Part shown: in pieces, positions 27,043 through 35,526 of the stretch
Layout: every line of letters starts with the position of its first letter
Position numbering within the stretch: position 1 is the stretch's first letter
From: Hymenobacter sediminis
GTDB taxonomy: Bacteria; Bacteroidota; Bacteroidia; Cytophagales; Hymenobacteraceae
Assembly: GCF_003231285.1 (NCBI RefSeq)
Contig: NZ_QKNS01000007.1
Span: 1 to 64,000 of the forward strand
Length of the DNA: 64,000 bases
Direction: 5' to 3'
Notes under the pieces: generated by a model
What the model saw: only the letters and a program-made list of their open reading frames with translations
Told to the model about the DNA's origin: nothing
Database searches by the model: none
Made by a program: the position numbers and the translations under genes

Positions 27043-27633
27043 CTAAGAAGTAGCCGACGCCCATACGACCAGCTTTTCGAAAAGCTCGGTCAGGCTATTG
27101 GCCACCAGATATACGTTCTGAAACTTTGCAGCATTGGGCATAGGAGAGCCAGTTTCGTCTTCATAGTCCTCTTCGTCCCACTCCAGCTCATGGTCCCACC
27201 AATACACATTCTGATAGTTTTCGGGAACCAGAGCCAAGCACAGCTGATTTCCCATGCCGTCATCAGCAAAGGGCAAAAACTGTTCAGGCATCCTGCTCTG
27301 ATACATCTTCAGCTTTTCCAGGATGGTTATTACTCCTTTATGAGTATTCTTACCATATACCGTAGCTATTCCTGAGCCCTTAAATATGCTGCCATTAGGT
27401 ATGCCAAGTTCTTCGGGATGTTTGTATTCTGGATCTGATTTGAGGGGTGCAAACCCGACTGAGTTGCGGAATATAAACTCGCCATAGGTTTGCAGCAGCC
27501 AAACGTAATCTTGCGGCAATCTGGCACCTACTGCTTTCTCGAGCTCAGCTATTTCAGCTTCATTCAAAGGGCAAAATCGGTCCTGAAGAGGCCTAATGCC
27601 TCCTACTATATCAATTGAAGTTTCGATAGACAT
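27043..27633 (-). CDS. SMI1/KNR4 family protein
   Basis: This 196-residue soluble, acidic protein shows the SMI1/KNR4 pattern: LNEAEIAELEKAVGARLPQDY near residues 23-42, then a WLLQTYGEFIF helix and, later, FLPFADDGMGNQ and VYWWDHE. These are the classic signatures. The superfamily includes many immunity proteins for contact-dependent or polymorphic toxins, and others of unknown role. No toxin gene is nearby. It ends 102 nt before the acetyltransferase start on the same strand. Confidence 0.85.
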   Translation of the reverse strand: MSIETSIDIVGGIRPLQDRFCPLNEAEIAELEKAVGARLPQDYVWLLQTYGEFIFRNSVGFAPLKSDPEYKHPEELGIPNGSIFKGSGIATVYGKNTHKGVITILEKLKMYQSRMPEQFLPFADDGMGNQLCLALVPENYQNVYWWDHELEWDEEDYEDETGSPMPNAAKFQNVYLVANSLTELFEKLVVWASATS

Positions 27634-27938
27634 GCTTTAGCAATTTCTAGCCCTTCAGCTGTTGCTTTATACAAAGTGGGGCACTTCATGGGTACTGCTT
27701 CTGGCCCTAACCCAGAAGTTGAGGTGCATACGTGTGCAAAGGCCAAATAAATAGCTTTCAGCTTCAGAATTGGAAGAAAAGGCAGGGCGATTAAAAGAGG
27801 CGGTTGGTCGGTGTTTCGGGGGTAGTGCTAGATAGTAGAGGAAACCAACCGGAATAAGGCACCTGGTTTGAATGAGAGATGGCAGAACGTAGCGCATCGG
27901 ACGCTACCCTCACATCAGCCCTCAACCTTCTCCTTATC
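27634..27938. other. Spacer between divergent genes, no gene seen
   Basis: About 305 nt separate the divergent starts of the SMI1-type gene and the Spy-like gene. A minus-strand open frame at 27667-27897 looks random. Promoters for both genes should lie here, but no exact TAnnTTTG match with a good spacer was found. Confidence 0.4.
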
Positions 27939-28439
27939 ATGAAAAAGCAACTCTTCAGCCTCGCCCTTCTCCTTGGTTTGTCTTCTTCCATTGTAAGCAC
28001 CAGCTTTGCCGCCGACCAGCGCCAGGATGATGGCCGCCAGCAGCGCCAAGGCCGCGAGCAACGCCACGACCGCCGCCAAGACCATGACCGCCGCGGCCAA
28101 CTCAGTGCTCAGGAACGCCAGCGCCGCACCGATGAGCTGGCCAAAGAGCTCGACCTGAGCAAAAAGCAGAAGTCGAAGGTCGAGAAGATTTTCCAGGATC
28201 AGCAGCAGCAGATGCAAGCCCTGCGCGGCCGCTCGGGCCAGGACCGCAGCCAGCGGATCAGCGAGTTCAAGCGCATCCGTGAGAACACCGATAAGCAGCT
28301 CAAAGACGCCCTTTCTAAAAAGCAGTACGCCCAGCTGGAGGCTAAACGCCAGGAGCGCATGCGCCAAATGAGCAACCGCCATGACCGGCAGCAGGACCGC
28401 CAGGGCCCTGACCGCCGCAGCTTCGGCGGCCGCAGCTAA
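27939..28439 (+). CDS. Periplasmic Spy/CpxP-like protein, Arg/Gln-rich
   Basis: The product is 166 residues from the ATG at 27939, where a signal peptide (MKKQLF to about SFAA, 24 residues) begins; the longer frame to 27879 is rejected. The mature protein is rich in Arg, Gln, Asp and His. Its middle contains RTDELAKELDLSKKQKSK, the pattern of helical Spy/LTXXQ-type periplasmic chaperone-like proteins, then heptad-like helices. It may be a stress-related periplasmic binding or chaperone protein. The Arg/Gln-rich ends look disordered. A terminator follows. Confidence 0.75.
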   Translation: MKKQLFSLALLLGLSSSIVSTSFAADQRQDDGRQQRQGREQRHDRRQDHDRRGQLSAQERQRRTDELAKELDLSKKQKSKVEKIFQDQQQQMQALRGRSGQDRSQRISEFKRIRENTDKQLKDALSKKQYAQLEAKRQERMRQMSNRHDRQQDRQGPDRRSFGGRS

Positions 28440-28474
28440 GCTCCTACCCCTTACGTAGGCTCCAACCTATTCCC

Positions 28475-28508
28475 AACCGCTCTGCTCGTTTGCTCGGGCA
28501 GAGCGGTT
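28475..28508 (+). terminator. Rho-independent terminator
   Basis: AACCGCTCTGC (28475-28485) pairs with GCAGAGCGGTT (28498-28508) and is followed by TTGCG, giving a short T-run. It ends the Spy-like gene. Confidence 0.75.
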
Positions 28509-28614
28509 TTGCGTAGAGTTGGGGGTAAGGCGGCTCCTTTTTGGTCTTTTGCCGGATGCAGTAAAGTATTTCCCGTATGCAATCGACTACGAGCTTAACC
28601 ACTACCCCGCACAC

Positions 28615-29742
28615 ATGCGCAAACCTCTCCGCTTCCTGGGCCGCCTCACGGTCAGCCTTCTGATTGTTCTGCTGGTAATAGGCGTAGCGTTTGCCAACCT
28701 CAGCCCCGAGTTTGGGGGTAAACCCACCAAGGCCCAGCGGGCAGCCTACGCGAAATCGGGGCACTACCAGGATGGGGAATTTCAGAACCTGGTGCCCACT
28801 ACCCTCATGACGGGCGGCAGCACGGTTGGCTCGCTCTGGCGCTTTCTGTTCAGCAAAACACCCAACGACAAGCCCGCCGGACCGCTGCCCATGCAGCCGC
28901 TGGACTCTGTGAGCATCACCCGAAAAACGCCGGAAGTGCTGCGCGTAACGTGGTTCGGGCACTCGGCCAGCTTGGTAGAAATTGCGGGGAAGAACATCCT
29001 GCTCGACCCGATGCTGAGCGTGAAGATGGGGCCTATCTCCTGGATTACGCCCCAGCGCTACAATCCGCAGGTGGCCATTACTGCCGAGCAGCTCCCGCCT
29101 ATTGATGCCGTCCTGATTTCCCACGACCATTACGACCACCTGGACTACCAGACCATTCTGCGGCTCAAGGATAAGACTACACACTTCTTCGTGCCGCTGG
29201 GGGTAGGCGCCCACCTGCGGGCCTGGGGCGTGGCGCCGGAGCGCATACGGGACCTGGATTGGAACGACTCAGTGCAGTTGCCCGGCGGCCTGACCATTAC
29301 CAGCACGCCCGCCCGCCACTTTTCCGGCCGGGGCCTTACCAACCGAAATGCTACTTCCTGGAGCTCTTGGGTGATAAAGTCGGCCGCGAAGCGCGTGTTT
29401 TACAGCGGCGACGGAGGCTACGGCCCGCACTTCCAAGCCATCGGCCAACAACACGGCCCTTTCGACCTGGCCCTGATGGAATGTGGGCAGTATGATGCCC
29501 AGTGGGCCCAGATTCATATGCTGCCCGAACAGAGCGTGCAGGCCGCCCTTGATGTGCAAGCCAAGCTGCTGCTGCCCGTGCATTGGGGCGCTTTCACGGA
29601 GGCCCACCACCCCTGGAACGAACCGGTGGAGCGGGCCTCGGCCGCCGCAGCCCACCTCGGCCTACCCATGACAACCCCGCTCCTGGGCCAAACCGTAACG
29701 CTCGGTGCAGGTCCGCTACCGCAGGCCAAGTGGTGGCAGTAA
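28615..29742 (+). CDS. MBL-fold metallo-hydrolase (UlaG/NAPE-PLD-like)
   Basis: The product is 375 residues from the ATG at 28615; the open frame continues to 28519 but a hydrophobic anchor begins at MRKPLRFL. One membrane segment (about 10-28) is followed by a metallo-beta-lactamase domain with WFGHSASLVE, the metal motif SHDHYDHLD (HxHxDH), a TPARHFSGRG loop and a late LPVHWGAF. This order is that of UlaG-like and NAPE-PLD-like hydrolases, which cleave phosphodiesters. It is probably membrane-anchored with the domain in the periplasm. The substrate is unknown. It converges on a P450 gene across a perfect palindrome. Confidence 0.88.
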   Translation: MRKPLRFLGRLTVSLLIVLLVIGVAFANLSPEFGGKPTKAQRAAYAKSGHYQDGEFQNLVPTTLMTGGSTVGSLWRFLFSKTPNDKPAGPLPMQPLDSVSITRKTPEVLRVTWFGHSASLVEIAGKNILLDPMLSVKMGPISWITPQRYNPQVAITAEQLPPIDAVLISHDHYDHLDYQTILRLKDKTTHFFVPLGVGAHLRAWGVAPERIRDLDWNDSVQLPGGLTITSTPARHFSGRGLTNRNATSWSSWVIKSAAKRVFYSGDGGYGPHFQAIGQQHGPFDLALMECGQYDAQWAQIHMLPEQSVQAALDVQAKLLLPVHWGAFTEAHHPWNEPVERASAAAAHLGLPMTTPLLGQTVTLGAGPLPQAKWWQ

Positions 29743-29812
29743 GGGCGTTCTGATGAGAGTTAGGGGGATTAAGCAGAAAGCAGAATCTGAATTTCAGTGA
29801 GGATTGAGTGAA

Positions 29813-29919
29813 GAATATCTGTCATCCTGAGCGCAGCGAAGGACCTCTACCGTTTCGTTGCATTGTCGCCTTAACGAAACGGTAGAGGTCCTTCGCTGCG
29901 CTCAGGATGACAGATATTC
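29813..29919. repeat. Perfect 47-bp inverted repeat between convergent genes
   Basis: Arms 29813-29859 and 29873-29919 are exact reverse complements over 47 nt around a 13-nt loop. They contain GTCATCCTGAGCGCAGCGAA, a word I associate with dispersed repeats in Hymenobacter genomes. It lies between the ends of the MBL-fold and P450 genes, so it can fold in both transcripts and may act as a terminator. Confidence 0.9.
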
Positions 29920-29922
29920 CGG

Positions 29923-31326
29923 TTATGCTATCCGCTCAAACCGCAACTCTACCCCTTCCTGTGGCCGCAACGTCACCAGCGGCACGGGTACTACCCCTTC
30001 TTGCGTGACGGGCGCGACGGTGAAGTGCCGTAGCGTTTCCAACAGCACCAGCTGAATTTCGGCTAGGGCAAAATGGTTGCCGATGCACAGGCGCGGTCCG
30101 CCCCCAAAAGGTAGGTAGGCATAAGCCGGCACCGGCGGCTGGGCGCCCGGCGCGAACCGCTCGGGCCGGAACGCATTGGGCTGAGGCCACAGCGTGGGGT
30201 GGCGGTGCAGGCCGTAGATATACAGCGAAAACAACGTGCCTTTCGGAAAGGGGTGTCCCTGAAACTCGTCGTCTTCCAGGGCCACGCGGTCCAGAATCCA
30301 TGCCGGGGGGTAAAGCCGCATGGTTTCCTGAATCACCTGCATAGAATAGGGCAGACGAGCCAGTTCCTCGAACTCCGGGGCGCGGTGGGCTAGGCCGGCG
30401 GCCGCCCGCTCCTGCCGTACCTGCGCGGCGGCCTCGGGGTGCTCGGCCAACAGGTAAAACAGCCAGCTCAGAGCGTTAGCCGAGGTTTCGTGGCCAGCCA
30501 GCAGCAGAATGTTGGCTTCGTCCACTAGCTGTTCTTCGGTCATGGGCTCCCCGGTATCCTCGTAGCGCACGTCCAGCAGCATTTGTAGCAGGTCGTTGTG
30601 AGGGGTGGCGGGGCTGGCACCGGTCTGCTGGCGCTTGCGGATATAAGTACGGACCAACTCGCGCAGCTCTTGGCTCAGGGCTTCGTGGCGACGGTAGCTG
30701 CCGGTGCCTTGCAGCCAGGGCCGGAGGTAGGGCTGCCGGATGGTACGCACATAGAAGGCCTGAATCTGGGTCAGAATATCCGACAGCCGGTCGCGCTCCG
30801 CGTCGCTCATGCTGGTACCAAACGTGGCCTGCGCAATAATTCGGAACGCTACCCGCGTCATGGCCTCATGAATATCGACCACAGCCGGGCCGGCCGCCGT
30901 GCGGGCTTGCAGCTCCTGGGTCCATTCTTCAGCGGCGGCCTGCATCAGGCGGGTAAGGCCCGCCAGGCGTTGGCGGTGGAAGGCCGGCTGAATTAGGCGG
31001 CGCTGCCGTAGCCAGTCGGGCCCCTCGTTAGTGAGCAGTCCGCGCCCGATGTAGCGAATCAGGCCGTGCGTGAGGTCCGACTTAAGGTAGCGACGGTGGT
31101 TTTTCTGCAGAATATGCTGCACCAGCGCCGGGTCGCGGGTGACGTAGCAAGGCCGGATGCCCCCCAGGTGCAGGCCCACAGTGTCGCCGTGGGCGGCGTG
31201 GGCACGGTTAAGGTTGCCAATAGGGTCGCGGGCCATAGCCAGCGAGGAAAGTAAGGTGCGCCAGCGTGGCACCCACGGAAAAGGCGCCGTCGGCGCCTCT
31301 ATATCAGGTAACAAGGGGGTAGGCAT
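29923..31326 (-). CDS. Cytochrome P450
   Basis: This 467-residue, soluble P450 has the I-helix oxygen motif LAGHETSA (about 277-284), the ExxR pair ETMR (Glu334, Arg337), the PERF region near 388-391 and the haem ligand loop FGGGPRLCIG with Cys414. There is no fused reductase, so separate redox partners are needed; none is beside it. The large size and sequence are closer to fatty-acid-type (CYP4/CYP102-like) P450s of Bacteroidota than to small actinobacterial ones, which is only an impression. The substrate is unknown. The gene ends 4 nt from the palindromic repeat. Confidence 0.92.
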   Translation of the reverse strand: MPTPLLPDIEAPTAPFPWVPRWRTLLSSLAMARDPIGNLNRAHAAHGDTVGLHLGGIRPCYVTRDPALVQHILQKNHRRYLKSDLTHGLIRYIGRGLLTNEGPDWLRQRRLIQPAFHRQRLAGLTRLMQAAAEEWTQELQARTAAGPAVVDIHEAMTRVAFRIIAQATFGTSMSDAERDRLSDILTQIQAFYVRTIRQPYLRPWLQGTGSYRRHEALSQELRELVRTYIRKRQQTGASPATPHNDLLQMLLDVRYEDTGEPMTEEQLVDEANILLLAGHETSANALSWLFYLLAEHPEAAAQVRQERAAAGLAHRAPEFEELARLPYSMQVIQETMRLYPPAWILDRVALEDDEFQGHPFPKGTLFSLYIYGLHRHPTLWPQPNAFRPERFAPGAQPPVPAYAYLPFGGGPRLCIGNHFALAEIQLVLLETLRHFTVAPVTQEGVVPVPLVTLRPQEGVELRFERIA

Positions 31327-31497
31327 ACGGAAATAGCGGAGTAATGCTTTCCAAGATAAAACAAAAACGAGGCCACCGAGCCAGCAAGCTGCACTCTCCT
31401 ACCCCTCAGCACAACCCCAAGCCACCGTTCGCGCGTACAGCCTACTAGCCCCTGTGGCCTCCCGAACTTTCTCCAACAACCAAACTCCCGGTTCCTT

Positions 31498-31806
31498 ATG
31501 TGGATTCAACAGAAAAATACCCCCGCCCCGCTCGATGAACTGCAAGGCCGTACTGTAGGCCTCAAATTCGAATGCAACGAGTGCCACACCGAAGTTTTCA
31601 CTGATCTGATTGGCGTGCCCGCTCCCGACCACTTGGCCAACTCCATGGAAGACGACGGCCAGTTTGAGAAGGAAGAGATTAAGTGCCCCGGCTGCGACAT
31701 GACCCACGAAATCACCGTAAAAAGCACCTTCGATGGTGTGCATTTTGAGGTGTCGGAAGTGGCCCCGGATAGCGTAGCCTACCAGATTGCCGAGCCGGAG
31801 CATTAA
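31498..31806 (+). CDS. Small zinc-ribbon-like protein
   Basis: This 102-residue protein has two CxxC pairs, CNEC (about 26-29) and CPGC (about 63-66), with strands between, the layout of a rubredoxin-like or zinc-ribbon fold. It is acidic and soluble. No named family is recognised. It could bind zinc and be a protein- or RNA-binding accessory. A strong bidirectional terminator follows, and it is divergent from the P450 gene across about 170 nt. Confidence 0.6.
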   Translation: MWIQQKNTPAPLDELQGRTVGLKFECNECHTEVFTDLIGVPAPDHLANSMEDDGQFEKEEIKCPGCDMTHEITVKSTFDGVHFEVSEVAPDSVAYQIAEPEH

Positions 31807-31842
31807 GCCTCAGCCCACGCAACTCCGGTTGCCTACTGCTTC

Positions 31843-31884
31843 AACACGAAAAAGGCTCGCCATTTGGCGAGCCTTTTTCGTGTT
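31843..31884. terminator. Bidirectional terminator
   Basis: A 20-bp perfect inverted repeat (31843-31862 with 31865-31884) with internal A5 and T5 runs lies between the zinc-ribbon gene and the convergent polyprenyl synthase gene. Confidence 0.88.
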
Positions 31885-31910
31885 AGGTCAACGCCTAAGC
31901 GAAGTGCGAA

Positions 31911-32891
31911 TTACTTCTCCCGCTCGATGGTGTAGTTGATAAGTTGCTCCAGGGAAGTGCGGGAGGCCGAAGCCGGGAACGTGCGCAGAATTTCCAGGGC
32001 TTCGTCGCGGTAGCGCTCCATCACTTTAATGGCGTACTCCAGGCCCCCGGAGGTTTTCACGTACTCAATAACCTGCTGCACCCGGTCCTTGCGGCCATCG
32101 TTGTTCTTCACGTTGTAGATGACGCGGCGTTTGGTCAGCCAGTCGGCTTGCTGAAGGGCGTAGATGAGAGGCAGGGTCATCTTTTTTTCCTTGATATCAA
32201 TGCCCAACGGCTTCCCAATTTCGGCTGTGCCGTAGTCGAACAGGTCGTCCTTGATTTGGAAAGCCATGCCCACCTTCTCGCCGAAGAGGCGGGCTCGCTC
32301 AATGGTTTCCGCGTCGGCGCCGGCCGAGGCCGCCCCTACCGCGCAGCAGGAAGCAATAAGCGAGGCTGTTTTCTGCCGGATGATGTCGAAGTATACGTCC
32401 TCGGTAATGTCGAGGCGGCGGGCTTTTTCAATCTGCAGCAACTCGCCTTCGCTCAGCTCCTTTACCGCGTTGCTCACGATTTTGAGCAGCTCGTAGTCAT
32501 TATTCTCCAGGCTCAGCAGCAGACCTTTGCTCAGCAGATAATCGCCCACGAGCACGGCAATCTTGTTTTTCCAGAGCGCATTAATGGAAAAGAAGCCGCG
32601 CCGGTAGTTCGATTCGTCCACCACGTCGTCGTGCACCAGCGTGGCCGTGTGCAGCAGCTCAATCAGGGCCGCGCCTCGGAACGATGCTTCTGGCAACGGG
32701 TCGCCGCCGCTAATTTTGGCCGTGAAGAACACAAACATGGGCCGGATCTGCTTGCCCTTGCGCTTCACAATGTACCCCATGATTTTATCGAGCAGGAGCT
32801 GCCGCGTTTGCATGGACTGGCGGAATTTCTTCTCGAATTCCTCCATCTCGGCGGCGATGGGCGCCTGTATCTGGTCCAGCGTAACGGTCAT
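31911..32891 (-). CDS. Trans polyprenyl diphosphate synthase
   Basis: The 326-residue all-helical enzyme has both aspartate-rich motifs of isoprenyl chain elongation: first LVHDDVVDES (DDxxD, about 90-98) and second QIKDDLFDYG. It also has the KGKQIRP substrate loop near residue 45. It should add isopentenyl diphosphate to make an octaprenyl- or similar long-chain diphosphate, the side chain of menaquinone, in the cytoplasm. It is IspB-like in length and layout. The product length cannot be told from sequence alone. It is transcribed alone; a TATCATTG with one mismatch to the -7 consensus lies just upstream. Confidence 0.92.
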   Translation of the reverse strand: MTVTLDQIQAPIAAEMEEFEKKFRQSMQTRQLLLDKIMGYIVKRKGKQIRPMFVFFTAKISGGDPLPEASFRGAALIELLHTATLVHDDVVDESNYRRGFFSINALWKNKIAVLVGDYLLSKGLLLSLENNDYELLKIVSNAVKELSEGELLQIEKARRLDITEDVYFDIIRQKTASLIASCCAVGAASAGADAETIERARLFGEKVGMAFQIKDDLFDYGTAEIGKPLGIDIKEKKMTLPLIYALQQADWLTKRRVIYNVKNNDGRKDRVQQVIEYVKTSGGLEYAIKVMERYRDEALEILRTFPASASRTSLEQLINYTIEREK

Positions 32892-33046
32892 GCGGGTATT
32901 TTGAGCGCTGCAATGATACGGGGAAAAAGGTGAAATAGTGAGTTAGTGAAATGGGGAGTAAGAGCTGCGCCTACCCCACATGCAGTAAGGGTTAAGTACA
33001 TTTTAGAAGGTAGGGTATTTGTCAAACCAGATTATGGAGTGTGTAG

Positions 33047-33202
33047 CTAGACTAGCAACTAGTTCCCCCTCCTCAGATGAGAAGGGGCCAGGGGTGGTTG
33101 ATGATGATAGAACGATAACTAGCCTCAGTCTTTTAGTTCTAGCTTTTCAACCACCCCTAACCCCTCCTCATCTGAGGAGGGGAACTAGTTGCTAGTCCTA
33201 GT
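33047..33202. repeat. Long imperfect palindromic repeat, copy 2
   Basis: The left arm (33047-33100) and right arm (about 33147-33202) are reverse complements apart from short gaps. Both carry GACTAGCAACTAGTTCCCC, TCCTCAGATGAG and GGGGTGGTTG. The centre of about 45 nt is unpaired apart from an AGTTCTAG/CTAG set. It shares order and core words with 12855-13041. The whole spacer 32892-33381 holds no gene besides this element and the promoter at 33369. Confidence 0.82.
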
Positions 33203-33368
33203 TTTTGGCAGCAGCCACGCCGTCTGCTCAGGATAACAATGGCTGGCAGAATGGGTTTGTGGGATTTGAAGGGGTAGGACTGCTGGCAGGGCCAGATGGA
33301 ACCACGCCGTATGCGCCGCCAGAGCGTCGAACTCGCCATTTACCAGTCCACAATCTCACCACTTCCCC

Positions 33369-33376
33369 TACCTTCG
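33369..33376 (+). promoter_or_regulatory. -7-like element for the hydrolase/folK pair
   Basis: TACCTTCG differs from TAnnTTTG at one position and lies 5 nt before the ATG at 33382, so the transcript would be nearly leaderless. A TTTA about 25 nt upstream is a weak -33 element. Confidence 0.35.
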
Positions 33377-33381
33377 TTTCT

Positions 33382-34254
33382 ATGCCACTGCCCCAGCCCC
33401 TCCGCCTCGATCTGCGCCTTGCCAGCCCCCTCCATGCCCGCCCCTTCGCCGCTGATTTGCGCTACGTGCCCACCGGGCAGCCCAAACCGATAGTAGTGTT
33501 CGTGCATGGCTTTAAAGGGTTCAAAGACTGGGGCCATTTCAACATACTGGCCGATTGGTTTGCCCAACAGGGGGTAGTGTTTGTGAAGCTCAATCTCTCC
33601 CACAACGGCCTAGTAGTAGATGGCACCGGCGACTTGGAGGACCTGGAAGCCTTCGGGCGGAACAACTTTTCATTGGAGCTAAACGACATTGGCACCCTGC
33701 TCGACTACCTGCACCAGGCCGACGAAACCCAGCTGCCTCGCACTGAAATGGACCTGACGCGCCTAGCCCTCATCGGCCACAGCCGAGGCGGCGGGCTGGT
33801 GCTGCTGAAGGCCGCCGAAGATGTTCGTGTGAAAGCTGTGGTTACCTGGGCCGCTATTAATAATGTAAACCCCGGCTGGACCGAGGAGTTGATGCAGCAC
33901 TGGCAGCAGCAGGGCGTGTATTACGTAGAAAACAGCCGCACCAAGCAGCAGCTCCCGCTTTACTTCCAGATTGTAGAGGACTACCACCAAAACCGCTTGC
34001 GGCTGGATATCCCGCACAACGTGCGCCGCAAGCTTCGGCAGCCCCTCCTGATTCTGCACGGCGACCAGGACGAAACCGTACCTGTGCAGCGGGCCCACGA
34101 GCTAAAATCCTGGAAGCCCGAAGCCGAGTTGGCCATCCTGCCGGGAGTTACGCACAATTTCGGGGGTAGTCACCCGTGGCCTTCCCCAGAGCTGCCTACC
34201 CAAGCCCTGACTGCCGCAGAGGTGACTATGGAGTTCTTGGGCCGCGTTCTATAG
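33382..34254 (+). CDS. Cytoplasmic alpha/beta hydrolase
   Basis: The product is 290 residues from the ATG at 33382. The frame stays open back to 33205, but that part lies in the palindromic repeat and in spacer DNA. There is no signal peptide. The fold shows in VVFVHGFKGFKDW (oxyanion loop), the nucleophile elbow GHSRGGG, an acid residue in LHGDQDETVP and a late His in GVTHNFGGSHP. It resembles dienelactone-hydrolase or peptidase-like esterases. The substrate is unknown. The stop is 4 nt before the folK start, so the two genes are translationally close and share a transcript. Confidence 0.85.
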   Translation: MPLPQPLRLDLRLASPLHARPFAADLRYVPTGQPKPIVVFVHGFKGFKDWGHFNILADWFAQQGVVFVKLNLSHNGLVVDGTGDLEDLEAFGRNNFSLELNDIGTLLDYLHQADETQLPRTEMDLTRLALIGHSRGGGLVLLKAAEDVRVKAVVTWAAINNVNPGWTEELMQHWQQQGVYYVENSRTKQQLPLYFQIVEDYHQNRLRLDIPHNVRRKLRQPLLILHGDQDETVPVQRAHELKSWKPEAELAILPGVTHNFGGSHPWPSPELPTQALTAAEVTMEFLGRVL

Positions 34255-34258
34255 TCTC

Positions 34259-34741
34259 ATGTCTACCGCCTACCTCCTCCTCGGCTCTAACCTCGGCAAC
34301 CGAACCACGATTCTGCGTGAGGCTATAGATTATCTAAATGCCACCGCTGGCAACGTGGTAGCCGCCTCGGCGCTCTACGAAACCGCCGCCTGGGGCCTCG
34401 AAGACCAGCCTGCTTTTCTGAACCAGGCCATCTGTGTGCAGACTACTCTCCTACCCCTCCAACTCCTCGAAACCTGCCAAGCCACCGAGCAGCGTGCTGG
34501 CCGGGAACGGCTCATCCGTTGGGGCGCCCGCACCCTCGACGTGGACATTCTGCTATACGATGACCTTGTCCTGAACACAGCGCGCCTCATCCTACCCCAC
34601 CCACGCTTGCCGGAGCGCCGTTTTGCTTTAGTACCCCTAGTAGAAATAGCAGCCGATGTAATGCATCCAGTGTTAGAAAAGACCGTGGCAGAGTTGTTGG
34701 CAGAGTGTACTGATACGTTGAAAGTAACGCTGACAAAATGA
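34259..34741 (+). CDS. folK: 2-amino-4-hydroxy-6-hydroxymethyldihydropteridine pyrophosphokinase
   Basis: This 160-residue enzyme, the usual length, transfers pyrophosphate from ATP to the pterin precursor in folate synthesis. It starts YLLLGSNLGNR, and has YETAAWGLEDQPAFLNQ and the signature GARTLDVDILLY with the metal-binding Asp pair, then HPRLPERRFAL. All conserved parts are present. It follows an alpha/beta hydrolase by 4 nt and ends with a strong terminator. Confidence 0.95.
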   Translation: MSTAYLLLGSNLGNRTTILREAIDYLNATAGNVVAASALYETAAWGLEDQPAFLNQAICVQTTLLPLQLLETCQATEQRAGRERLIRWGARTLDVDILLYDDLVLNTARLILPHPRLPERRFALVPLVEIAADVMHPVLEKTVAELLAECTDTLKVTLTK

Positions 34742-34784
34742 GATGCGCGTTTCAGAAGTCAGCTATTTAAATGCTCATCAAAGG

Positions 34785-34825
34785 GCAAAAAAGAAGCCCG
34801 CTGTATGAGCGGGCTTCTTTTTTGC
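34785..34825. terminator. Rho-independent terminator
   Basis: An 18-bp perfect inverted repeat (34785-34802 with 34808-34825) with A6 and T6 runs, loop GTATG. It ends the hydrolase-folK transcript and may also serve the convergent beta-barrel gene. Confidence 0.88.
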
Positions 34826-34902
34826 TCATAACAATGCCCTACTTATATCGTTGCTGAGCTAACTACTGCTTCATTGGATTTCTATATCAGAAGCGTGGCG
34901 GG

Positions 34903-35526
34903 CTATTTACCACCGGGGAAAGCAAATCCTAATTGAAACTGAAACACGGAGTTATAAATTTTATTCCCTCCGGGTAGGGCAGCATCTCCATCATAAAGCT
35001 TGGTGATGCTGCGGTTGTAGCGGATGCCAACATTGGGGCCGCTCTCCAACTGATAGCCGACGCCCACAATGTAGCCGAACTGGAGCTTGTTAAGTTGGTC
35101 CCGACCGGTAATGTCCTCCTGAGCTGAATCATCAAATTTGGTCTTCCGGCCAAATAAATAGCCCACTTGCGGGCCGACTTCTACCACAAAGCCAGCAGCA
35201 TTAAGGCGGGCTAGGAGTGGTAAATCAAGGTTATGAAAGGTGGTTTTGGAAACGTCTTCGATCTGGTAGCCGCGCTGGGAATACAGCAGTTCGGGGTGCA
35301 GTTCAAACAGCCCACCAACACCTAGGGTAGTAGTGGTTGTAATACCAGCCTGAAACCCAAAGCGGTTTTGCACATCGCCTTGGAAGTCTTTGTCGTCGCC
35401 AGCCAGCGTGGCGGCCACTACGCCTACTTTCAGGCCGAAACGGGTACCGCCCCCGGTGGTGGATTGGGCCTGTACAGCGGCAGTAGCACCAGTAAGCAAG
35501 GCCAAGGACAGAATAATCGTTTTCAT
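34903..35526 (-). CDS. Outer-membrane beta-barrel protein (PorT-like)
   Basis: The product is 207 residues from the ATG at 35526, where the signal peptide MKTIILSLAL starts (cut after about VQAQ). The rest is alternating strands and turns with GLKVGVVAATL, FELHPELLYSQRGY, PLLARLNAAGFVVEVGPQVGYLFG and a final FQLGFAF, the layout of the outer membrane beta-barrel family PF13568. It is probably an 8-strand barrel. The role is unknown. Upstream lies an AT-rich region with a motif shared with the susC promoter. Confidence 0.88.
   Translation of the reverse strand: MKTIILSLALLTGATAAVQAQSTTGGGTRFGLKVGVVAATLAGDDKDFQGDVQNRFGFQAGITTTTTLGVGGLFELHPELLYSQRGYQIEDVSKTTFHNLDLPLLARLNAAGFVVEVGPQVGYLFGRKTKFDDSAQEDITGRDQLNKLQFGYIVGVGYQLESGPNVGIRYNRSITKLYDGDAALPGGNKIYNSVFQFQLGFAFPGGK

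Noticed and set aside
27667..27897. Minus-strand 76-codon frame in the spacer before the Spy-like gene
   Set aside because: No start context, no domain and mixed composition; it is likely chance.
33205..33381. N-terminal extension of the alpha/beta hydrolase
   Set aside because: The extension begins directly past the palindromic repeat, lacks family resemblance, and a natural ATG follows at 33382.
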